NCBI GenBank assembly: GCA_029059925.1
Contig: JAIDVA010000266.1
Location: 1-5,797, forward strand
Source: Eubacterium sp.
GTDB taxonomy: Bacteria; Bacillota; Clostridia; Oscillospirales; Acutalibacteraceae
DNA: 5,797 bases
Direction of reading: 5' to 3'
Shown here: piece by piece, positions 1-5,595 of the stretch
Numbering within the stretch: the first letter of the stretch is position 1
How the letters are laid out: every line of letters starts with the position of its first letter
Position numbers and translations under genes: made by a program
Notes under the pieces: generated by a model
What the model was told of the DNA's origin: nothing
Databases searched by the model: none
Seen by the model: the letters and a program-made list of their open reading frames with translations, nothing else

Positions 1-24
1 GATTAAAGAAATGTTTTAGTCAAC

Positions 25-58
25 AAAAAAGCACTGTGACATTTATCACAGCACTTTT
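25..58 (-). terminator. Rho-independent terminator of the ABC ATPase gene
   Basis: Read on the minus strand, a 13-bp stem (AAAAGTGCTGTGA pairing with TCACAGTGCTTTT, including two adjacent G-U pairs) closes a loop of about 6 nt and runs into a tract of six T. It starts about 20 nt after the ATPase stop codon. On the plus strand the two wobble pairs become C-A mismatches, so the minus strand is the better reading direction. Its position implies that the ATPase transcript ends here, without a co-transcribed downstream gene. Confidence 0.85.
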
Positions 59-77
59 AAATACATTCATTAAAATT

Positions 78-824
78 TTAACCCTCATCAATTGGGTTTT
101 TGTTATCTTTTTTAGATTCTCTGCCGTATTTTTCCTCATAACCGGGATTGATGTAATCTTCAACAACCTTACCGTCACGCACACGGATAACACGTTCAGC
201 CTCTTCTGCAATCTCATTATCATGAGTAATAACAATAACTGTTCTTCCTTCATCTTTAAGCTCGTGAAGAATTGCCATAACCTCTTTTGTTGATTTAGTA
301 TCAAGGTTACCTGTCGGCTCATCGGCGAGGATTACAGGAGGTCTTGCCGCAATCGCTCTTGCAACAGCAACTCTCTGCTGCTGACCGCCTGACATTTCGG
401 CAGGAAGGTGATTCATACGAGGACCGAGTCCCACACGCTCAAGTGCAGCCTTTGAAATTTCACGTCTTTCATCCTTTTTCATTCCACGATAAACAAGCGG
501 CAGCTCAACATTTTCAAGAGCAGTAAGAGAAGAAATAAGGTTAAATCCCTGGAATATAAATCCAATCTGCTCATTTCTGATAACACTCATCTGATCATCT
601 GTCAGATCATCAACAAGATGACCATTGATATAATACTCGCCATTTGTAGGTGTATCGAGCAGACCGAGCATATTCATAAGAGTTGACTTACCTGAACCTG
701 ACTGACCGATAATTGCAACAAACTCACCCTCATCAATTGTAATTGATACACCATCAAGAGCATTTACCTGATTTTCGCCGGGATTATATATTTTATAAAC
801 ATCACGCACTTCAATAAGATGCAT
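78..824 (-). CDS. MacB/LolD-type ABC transporter ATP-binding protein
   Basis: This 248-residue cytoplasmic ABC ATPase would drive an FtsX-like (MacB/LolCE/BceB-type) membrane permease that exports or extracts lipids, peptides or antibiotics. The substrate cannot be told from the sequence. All nucleotide-binding motifs are intact: Walker A GQSGSGKST (40-48), Q-loop Q92 in FIFQGFNL, signature SGGQQQRVA (145-153), Walker B VILADEP with catalytic E169, D-loop GNLD (172-175) and switch H201. FQGFNLISSLTALENVELPL and LADEPTGNLD are typical of the MacB/LolD/BceA subfamily. Past the ABC core (about residue 220) there is a charged tail rich in K, E, D and N. The ATG is supported by GGAGG at 832-836, 7 nt upstream. 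No permease gene adjoins it: a terminator follows and the upstream neighbour is divergent. The partner must be beyond position 1 or elsewhere. The family call is secure; the substrate is unknown. Confidence 0.93.
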   Translation of the reverse strand: MHLIEVRDVYKIYNPGENQVNALDGVSITIDEGEFVAIIGQSGSGKSTLMNMLGLLDTPTNGEYYINGHLVDDLTDDQMSVIRNEQIGFIFQGFNLISSLTALENVELPLVYRGMKKDERREISKAALERVGLGPRMNHLPAEMSGGQQQRVAVARAIAARPPVILADEPTGNLDTKSTKEVMAILHELKDEGRTVIVITHDNEIAEEAERVIRVRDGKVVEDYINPGYEEKYGRESKKDNKNPIDEG

Positions 825-858
825 AGCTTCGCCTCCGATTTACAATTAGTATATTTTA

Positions 859-887
859 ATATTACAAGATATAATTAAAAAAGTCAA
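859..887 (-). promoter_or_regulatory. Sigma-A-type promoter for the ABC ATPase gene
   Basis: On the minus strand the -35 element TTGACT (882-887) and the -10 element TAATAT (859-864) are separated by exactly 17 bp, with 5 of 6 bases matching consensus in each. Transcription would begin near 851-853 and give a leader of about 28 nt containing the GGAGG ribosome binding site at 832-836. It is one of the strongest vegetative promoter matches in the window. Confidence 0.75.
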
Positions 888-889
888 GA

Positions 890-918
890 GTATAATTATT
901 ATTATATTGTAAACAATA
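890..918 (+). promoter_or_regulatory. Possible forespore-type (sigma-F/G-like) promoter of spoVAC
   Basis: GTATA (890-894) followed after 14 bp by GTAAACAATA (909-918) resembles the Bacillus sigma-F consensus (GYWTA, about 15 bp, GGNRANANTW) at all but one defined position of the -10 element. A forespore sigma factor is what a spoVA gene is expected to use. Three points weaken it: the spacing is one base short, the implied start lies almost on the ribosome binding site, and such matches are easy to find in AT-rich DNA. A perfect TATAAT at 891-896 is an alternative sigma-A -10, but no -35 is recognisable 17 bp upstream of it. Confidence 0.3.
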
Positions 919-919
919 T
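904..919. repeat. Perfect 16-bp inverted repeat upstream of spoVAC
   Basis: ATATTGT-AA-ACAATAT is a perfect 7-bp inverted repeat around a 2-bp centre, ending 4 bp before the spoVAC ribosome binding site. It is too AT-rich and too tightly closed to be a good RNA hairpin, so an operator for a dimeric DNA-binding protein is the natural reading. It also overlaps the proposed -10 element of spoVAC. No regulator is recognised. Confidence 0.45.
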
Positions 920-936
920 CCACAGGAGTGATTCAT

Positions 937-1380
937 ATGAGCATAAGCAAAGACGAATACAGCAAAATGACCGATAAAGCAAGTCCCAATTCGCCCGTGA
1001 TACTCAACTGCATAAAAGCGTTTTTAATCGGCGGATTGATATGCACAATCGGACAAGTCATAATGGAACTTTTGAAAAATGCAGGACTCAACGAAAAAGA
1101 GACAGCAGCCGGAACATCTGCCGTTTTGATTATTGCCACTGCAATACTGACAGGTATAGGCGTGTTTGACAAAATCGCAAGGCATGCAGGTGCAGGAACA
1201 ATCGTACCGATTACAGGCTTTGCAAATTCGGTTGTATCCCCTGCCCTTGAATTTCAGCACGAGGGCTTTGTTCTCGGAACTGCTGCACAGATGTTTACAA
1301 TTGCAGGTCCCGTAATTGTATATGGTATCGGCTCATCATTTTTATATGGATTGATAATATATATATTCAAGCTGTATTGA
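937..1380 (+). CDS. spoVAC: Stage V sporulation protein AC (SpoVAC), standing alone
   Basis: SpoVAC is an inner spore membrane protein of the SpoVA channel, which moves Ca-dipicolinic acid into the forespore and out again at germination. In Bacillus it also behaves as a mechanosensitive channel. This 147-residue copy has the full family pattern: an N-terminal KDEYSKMTDKASPNSP-like segment, a first hydrophobic helix at about 23-46 with AFLIGGLICTIGQ, a second at about 60-77, the signature AGAGTIVPITGFANSVVSPALE (84-105), then EGFVLG and a long C-terminal hydrophobic stretch at about 117-145. I chose ATG 937 because AGGAG (924-928) lies 8 nt upstream. An in-frame GTG at 928 overlaps that site and would add only three residues. 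The usual partners spoVAD and spoVAE do not follow; a terminator does. SpoVAE is an alternative family member, but it is shorter and lacks this N-terminus. Confidence 0.93.
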   Translation: MSISKDEYSKMTDKASPNSPVILNCIKAFLIGGLICTIGQVIMELLKNAGLNEKETAAGTSAVLIIATAILTGIGVFDKIARHAGAGTIVPITGFANSVVSPALEFQHEGFVLGTAAQMFTIAGPVIVYGIGSSFLYGLIIYIFKLY

Positions 1381-1384
1381 CTAT

Positions 1385-1427
1385 AAAACACAGGGTTATT
1401 CATTATTGAATTAATCCTGTGTTTTTT
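1385..1427. terminator. Bidirectional terminator between spoVAC and the lipoprotein gene
   Basis: AAAACACAGGGTTA (1385-1398) pairs with TAATCCTGTGTTTT (1412-1425) through one G-U pair. The loop can add a TTCA/TGAA inner stem (1399-1402 with 1407-1410). Six T follow on the plus strand (1422-1427) and a T4 tract on the minus strand. It starts 4 nt after the spoVAC stop and lies just beyond the convergent lipoprotein stop, so it can serve both genes. The plus direction is stronger, because the wobble pair becomes A-C on the other strand. Confidence 0.88.
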
Positions 1428-1431
1428 CATT

Positions 1432-2775
1432 TTATTTATTTAATTCTTTTATCAATGCATCTGTATCTGCAAGATGAATCCGCTTGGAACAGATATAAGT
1501 TCTATAATCTGTACCGAAATTTATTTTTTCGTCAGGACTGAATTTGCCGTAGCTTGAGGTTACAATTGTTCCGTCATCAAGCACAACATTGCCGCAATAG
1601 CCTGTATCCGTACCTGCATAGTATTCAGGCTCCTTTTGTCCTTTTATATAGATATGGGCAAGCTTTATTCTGTACTGTCCCTCCGTGCCGTTTTTAAGGT
1701 CATCATAAGTACCTACCCATGCAATCCAGCCCTCACTTATAAAACCGCTAGTTGTGCTTTCAAGCGCATTCTGCTCAGCCTTTGCTCCTCTTTCAATAGA
1801 ACGGAAGGTAATGAAAAGTCTGCCATCCTTAGTCCATTCTGCCTTGTGTCGCTCACCATTAAGTGCAGCGGGCAGCTCAACAGGCTCGCTCCAGGTAACA
1901 CCCTCATCATTTGAAAACGAGACAAGAGAATTCATTTTTTTAGTATTGCTTCTTGAAATAAGGCATAGCTCGTCACCTGTACCCTGCTCTGAACGTATAC
2001 ACTCAACCTCACACATATTGGACAGCTCTTCAATATCGCGGTACTGAGAAAAATACTTTTCAGGCACACTCCATTGGGGGTTCCCCTGCTCATCAAAGGT
2101 AAGTATTGTTTTATAATTATAGAAATTTGCGTCATGGAAAAAGCCCATCCACTTGTCAACAAACTGACCGTTTTCCTTAAGCTGTGTGAGACTTGCCATC
2201 GCAACAATAGGAATAACAGGATAATCACTATTAATGTCATAAAATGTCTCAAACTCAGTCCAGGTCTGTCCCTCATCCGTTGATACAGAACAGTTAAAGC
2301 CGCCATCTGTCTCAGTATTCTTCCATTTAGGATTTGCTGAAATCATTATAAGCTTATCATCGGTTTTTCCATCTGTAAACTTAAGCCGATAAACAGTAGG
2401 CGTCTCCTGAGAGTCAGCCCAGCTTTTCGGTGTGTTTTCAATTGACTCTGACCATGTCAGACCGCCATCGGTGCTGATTTTATTGAGAACTGCACCCTTG
2501 CCGTGACCTGCAGGATACATAGTTAAAATATTACCGTTTTTCAAAAGCACAGAATCAGGGTGAGCCATATATTTCTTTGAATCATCAACAGTTGTAAGCT
2601 CATACAGATAATCATATTTACTGTCAATATTTTCAGGCTTAACGCTGAGATCGAGTTCAGGTATTGTGTAATCCGATCCTGTAAAAGCAAGCGGTTCAGC
2701 TGTATTTTTCTGACAGCCGAATAAGAGCGTGCAGATAAGAATTACACCAATCAATACACTTACAAGCTTTTTCAT
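1432..2775 (-). CDS. Secreted lipoprotein with Asp-box (BNR) sialidase-like beta-propeller
   Basis: This 447-residue protein is probably anchored on the outer face of the cell membrane. It has a lysine-started signal peptide with hydrophobic core 4-19 and a lipobox LFGC, with C21 as the lipidated residue. Three clear Asp boxes, STDGGLTW (101-108), STDEGQTW (165-172) and SNDEGVTW (288-295), mark a sialidase-type beta-propeller; TFDEQGNPQW (226-235) may be a decayed fourth. Segments such as CEVECIRSEQ...LCLISRS (255-276) and GYCGNVVLDDGTIVTSSYG (392-410) resemble sialidase-superfamily blades. The classical first-arginine motif (FRIP/YRIP) is not visible: the equivalent stretch reads AHPDSVLLKNG (71-81). 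The substrate may therefore not be sialic acid, and catalysis itself is unproven. The start is supported by GGAG at 2783-2786, 7 nt upstream. The gene is monocistronic. The fold call is firm; an exo-alpha-sialidase label would be tentative. Confidence 0.85.
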   Translation of the reverse strand: MKKLVSVLIGVILICTLLFGCQKNTAEPLAFTGSDYTIPELDLSVKPENIDSKYDYLYELTTVDDSKKYMAHPDSVLLKNGNILTMYPAGHGKGAVLNKISTDGGLTWSESIENTPKSWADSQETPTVYRLKFTDGKTDDKLIMISANPKWKNTETDGGFNCSVSTDEGQTWTEFETFYDINSDYPVIPIVAMASLTQLKENGQFVDKWMGFFHDANFYNYKTILTFDEQGNPQWSVPEKYFSQYRDIEELSNMCEVECIRSEQGTGDELCLISRSNTKKMNSLVSFSNDEGVTWSEPVELPAALNGERHKAEWTKDGRLFITFRSIERGAKAEQNALESTTSGFISEGWIAWVGTYDDLKNGTEGQYRIKLAHIYIKGQKEPEYYAGTDTGYCGNVVLDDGTIVTSSYGKFSPDEKINFGTDYRTYICSKRIHLADTDALIKELNK

Positions 2776-2816
2776 AAATACTCTCCGTTCTTATTTTTAT
2801 TTTAAACCATATAATC

Positions 2817-2845
2817 ATCATACAATAAATGTACTAAAACTGCAA
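2817..2845 (-). promoter_or_regulatory. Candidate promoter of the sialidase-like lipoprotein gene
   Basis: On the minus strand TTGCAG (2840-2845) and TATGAT (2817-2822) are separated by 17 bp. The -10 matches consensus at 5 of 6 bases, and the -35 matches only its TTG. Transcription would start near 2810, giving a leader of about 35 nt with the GGAG site at 2783-2786. Confidence 0.5.
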
Positions 2846-2851
2846 TAACAT

Positions 2852-2867
2852 TTATTTGCACAAATAA
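2852..2867. repeat. Perfect 16-bp inverted repeat in the divergent promoter region
   Basis: TTATTTG-CA-CAAATAA is a perfect 7-bp inverted repeat with a 2-bp centre. It lies 6 bp upstream of the proposed lipoprotein -35 element and 20 bp upstream of the -35 for the GTPase gene. The position suits an operator or activator site for one or both divergent genes. No regulator is encoded in the window, and chance occurrence in AT-rich DNA remains possible. Confidence 0.4.
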
Positions 2868-2887
2868 GCTCAAAACAACAATATCAA

Positions 2888-2916
2888 TTTACAATCCATA
2901 TTCAATATGATATTAT
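2888..2916 (+). promoter_or_regulatory. Sigma-A-type promoter of the GTPase-nuclease gene
   Basis: TTTACA (2888-2893) and TATTAT (2911-2916) are separated by exactly 17 bp and match consensus at 5 of 6 bases each. Transcription from about 2923 leaves a leader of about 24 nt. That is too short for the attenuator leader peptide found upstream of classical tet(M). The ribosome binding site GGTGA (2938-2942) is 4 nt before the ATG; because it pairs with the distal part of the anti-Shine-Dalgarno sequence, this spacing is normal. Confidence 0.7.
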
Positions 2917-2946
2917 ATACAAAACTGTTTAAAGCGTGGTGAGGAA

Positions 2947-5550
2947 ATGAAAAAAATTGTTATCGGTATTTTAGCCCATGTCGATTCGGGCAAAACGACT
3001 CTTTCGGAAGCACTGCTGTATCAGGCAGGAAGTATAAACAAACTCGGCAGAGTGGATCATCGAGACTCTTTTTTAGATACATTTTCTCTAGAACGCGACA
3101 GAGGCATAACCATTTTCTCGAAACAGGCTGTTTTAAAATATAATGACGTTGAATTCACCCTGCTTGACACACCGGGACACGTTGATTTCTCTGCTGAAAC
3201 AGAACGCACACTGCAGGTGCTCGATTACGCAGTTTTGGTAATCAGCGCCACAGACGGTATTCAGAGCCACACACATACGCTGTGGAAATTGCTTTCCAAA
3301 TATAATGTACCCTGCTTTATTTTCATAAACAAAATGGATTTGGAGGGTGCTGATAAAACACGTGTAATAACTGAATTAAAAGCAAAGTTCAGCGACGGCT
3401 GTATTGATTTTGACTGTGCTGATAAGAACGAATTTTTCGAGAACATTGCACTATGCGACGAACAGCTTTTAAATCAATATTATGAAAGTGAGGCACTTGA
3501 AAAAGAAGATATTATCACCTGTATAAAAAGCAGAAAAATCTTCCCGTGCCTGTTCGGCTCAGCACTTAAGCTGACAGGTGTTAAAGAATTCTTAGAGTGT
3601 CTTTACAGCTATACCGAAATGCCGAAATACGGCAATGAATTTGCAGGTAAGGTATATAAAATTTCAGAGGATAAAGGACAGCGTCTCACATTCTTAAAGG
3701 TTACAGGCGGCAGCTTAAAGGTTAAAGAAATACTGCAGTCCGATAAAAACAAAAACGCTGAAAAGATAAATCAAATCAGAATATACTCAGGTGAAAAATT
3801 CACTGCTATAGATGAAGCCGAAGCAGGTACAATATGTGCTGTAACAGGTATTACATTTACGCAATCGGGTGATGGACTCGGCACGGAAAAGAGCACAGGA
3901 CTGCCCGTACTGGAGCCAGTACTGACATACAGATTAGAACTGCCTGACCATGTAGATGCACACACAGCCCTCGAAAAAATGAGAATACTTGAAAGCGAGG
4001 ATCCCCAGCTCAAGGTTGTATGGAACGAACGTCTTGGCGAAATACAGGTTCAGCTTATGGGTGACATTCAGCTTGAAATCCTGCAGTCTATAATCGTGCA
4101 GCGTTTTGGTATCAATGCCGCCTTTAGCAAGGGTAATATAATATATAAAGAAACAATTGCAGATACAGTTGAGGGCATCGGTCATTTTGAACCGCTCAGG
4201 CATTATGCCGAAGTACATCTGCTCTTAAAGCCTGCAAAAAGAGACAGCGGAATTGTATTCAAAACCGACTGTAAGGAAGACCTGCTCGATAAAAACTGGC
4301 AACGATTGATTTTAACACATCTTTATGAAAAAACACATATTGGTGTTCTTACAGGCTCACCGATAACAGATATGGAAATCACACTCGTATCAGGCAGAGC
4401 GCACGCTAAACACACAGAAGGCGGTGATTTCAGACAGGCTACCTACAGAGCCGTAAGGCAGGGACTGCGTTCGGCAAAATCTATTCTGCTCGAGCCGATT
4501 TATGAATTCTCATTAGAAGTACCCACTGGAAATATCGGCAGAGCAATGACGGACATTCAGCGGATGTTTGGTAATTTTAATCCGCCTGAGACTGTTGGTG
4601 AATATTCAGTTATCAGCGGCACTGCACCTGTTTCAACGATGTATGATTATTCGAGAGATGTTGTACAGTACACCCACGGCAAGGGAAAGCTGATGTGTAC
4701 ATTAAAAGGATATGAGCCCTGCCACAATGCCGAAGAGGTCATTGCAAATATCGGCTATGACTGCGACGGGGATACCGATAATCCATGTGACTCGGTTTTC
4801 TGCTCTCACGGTGCAGGGTATAACGTTAAATGGAATGAAGTCAAAAGCCATATGCACCTGCCGAGTGCACTTTCAGCTCCCAAAAGTACTTATACAGATA
4901 ATGACATCAAAACGACATTTTCAGGCTGTAAGAATAAGGACAACCTTTTTGCTCTTGATAAAGAATTAATGCAGATTTTTGAGCAGACCTATGGTCCTAT
5001 AAAAAATCGTTCGGTAAATCAGAATCATTTTACATTTACTGAAAACAACGATAATAAAAGCAAAAATAAAATCGAAAACAAGAAATACAAATCGGTTAAA
5101 ATCCCTAAATATGACGGCACAGAGTATCTGCTTGTTGACGGATATAATGTTATTTTTGCGTGGGACAGCCTAAAAAAATTGTCGCAGGATAATATAGAGG
5201 GTGCACGAAATACTCTAATCAATATTCTGTGTAATTATCAGGGCTATAAAAAATGCGAGGTAATTTTGGTCTTTGACGCTTATAAAGTTAAAGGAAACAC
5301 GCGTGAGGTTGAAAAGGTAAACAACATCAACATCGTTTATACCAAAGAGGCTGAAACAGCTGATATGTATATTGAAAAGGTATCTCATAAGCTTGCTGAA
5401 AATCATAAGGTAAGAGTCGTCACATCTGATGCACTTGAACAGCTTATCATCCTTGAGGGTGGAGCCTTGCGTGTGTCTTCAAGAGAATTCCTTTATGAAG
5501 TACAACAGGCAGAAGAGGATATAAGAAATATCATTTCTGAAACGTTTTGA
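2947..5550 (+). CDS. TetM/EF-G-like translational GTPase fused to a NYN/Rae1 (YacP) ribonuclease domain
   Basis: The first ~590 residues of this 867-residue protein follow the TetM/EF-G plan. The GTPase motifs are intact: G1 AHVDSGKT (10-17), G2 RGITI with T55, G3 DTPGH (74-78) with catalytic H78, G4 NKMD (128-131) and G5 GSA (204-206). Domain II lies at about 230-320, III at 322-400, IV at 400-515 and V at 515-590. The G domain is short, as in TetM. A Cys/His segment follows (C592, H593, C606, C614, C619, H621), then an N/K-rich linker (about 690-722). The C-terminus (727-863) matches Rae1/YacP, the ribosome-associated endonuclease that cuts mRNA in the A site. It has VDGYN with D731 and N734, VFDAYKVKG with D777, KEAETAD with E803 and D806, TSD with D828, and GALRVSSREFL. 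Both halves have intact motifs, which suggests a working two-part enzyme. Automated pipelines may call it tetracycline resistance, but the TetM domain IV loop is absent. Family calls are firm; the cellular role is inferred. Confidence 0.93.
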   Translation: MKKIVIGILAHVDSGKTTLSEALLYQAGSINKLGRVDHRDSFLDTFSLERDRGITIFSKQAVLKYNDVEFTLLDTPGHVDFSAETERTLQVLDYAVLVISATDGIQSHTHTLWKLLSKYNVPCFIFINKMDLEGADKTRVITELKAKFSDGCIDFDCADKNEFFENIALCDEQLLNQYYESEALEKEDIITCIKSRKIFPCLFGSALKLTGVKEFLECLYSYTEMPKYGNEFAGKVYKISEDKGQRLTFLKVTGGSLKVKEILQSDKNKNAEKINQIRIYSGEKFTAIDEAEAGTICAVTGITFTQSGDGLGTEKSTGLPVLEPVLTYRLELPDHVDAHTALEKMRILESEDPQLKVVWNERLGEIQVQLMGDIQLEILQSIIVQRFGINAAFSKGNIIYKETIADTVEGIGHFEPLRHYAEVHLLLKPAKRDSGIVFKTDCKEDLLDKNWQRLILTHLYEKTHIGVLTGSPITDMEITLVSGRAHAKHTEGGDFRQATYRAVRQGLRSAKSILLEPIYEFSLEVPTGNIGRAMTDIQRMFGNFNPPETVGEYSVISGTAPVSTMYDYSRDVVQYTHGKGKLMCTLKGYEPCHNAEEVIANIGYDCDGDTDNPCDSVFCSHGAGYNVKWNEVKSHMHLPSALSAPKSTYTDNDIKTTFSGCKNKDNLFALDKELMQIFEQTYGPIKNRSVNQNHFTFTENNDNKSKNKIENKKYKSVKIPKYDGTEYLLVDGYNVIFAWDSLKKLSQDNIEGARNTLINILCNYQGYKKCEVILVFDAYKVKGNTREVEKVNNINIVYTKEAETADMYIEKVSHKLAENHKVRVVTSDALEQLIILEGGALRVSSREFLYEVQQAEEDIRNIISETF

Positions 5551-5595
5551 TTTCACAATCAATTATAACATCAATTTTTCTAAAGGATAATAAAT
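5551..5595 (+). promoter_or_regulatory. Short intergenic gap with ribosome binding site of the ATPase gene
   Basis: These 45 bp contain no hairpin with a T-tract and no convincing -35/-10 pair, so read-through from the GTPase-nuclease gene is likely. AAAGGA (5582-5587) sits 8 nt before ATG 5596 and fixes the start of the next gene. Confidence 0.55.

Noticed and set aside
1..24. End of another gene at the left edge
   Set aside because: Only 24 bases precede the terminator, with no motif or conserved codon pattern to support a coding call.
908..921. Catabolite-response (cre) element
   Set aside because: It matches most consensus positions but lacks the central CG, and the perfect palindrome in the same place explains the symmetry better. 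It is kept only as an alternative reading.
928..936. GTG at 928 as the spoVAC start
   Set aside because: It overlaps the AGGAG sequence that best serves ATG 937 at 8-nt spacing, and it would add only three residues with no ribosome binding site of its own.
1024..1260. Cysteine-rich open frame on the minus strand opposite spoVAC
   Set aside because: The many Cys codons come from the reverse complement of Ala/Gly-rich spoVAC codons. The frame lies entirely under a confidently identified gene.
1636..2306. Open frames of 60-125 codons on both strands within the lipoprotein gene
   Set aside because: They overlap a gene with signal peptide, lipobox and Asp boxes. They have no recognisable motifs and no good ribosome binding sites, so they are shadows.
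4712..4969. Open frame on the plus strand in another phase within the GTPase gene
   Set aside because: It coincides with the conserved Cys/His module and linker of the main protein. No frameshift is needed, since the main frame is continuous from 2947 to 5550.
2947..5550. Tetracycline-resistance determinant of the tet(M) type
   Set aside because: The GTPase core is related, but the drug-displacing loop is replaced, the protein is about 230 residues longer than TetM, and there is no attenuator leader or mobile-element context.
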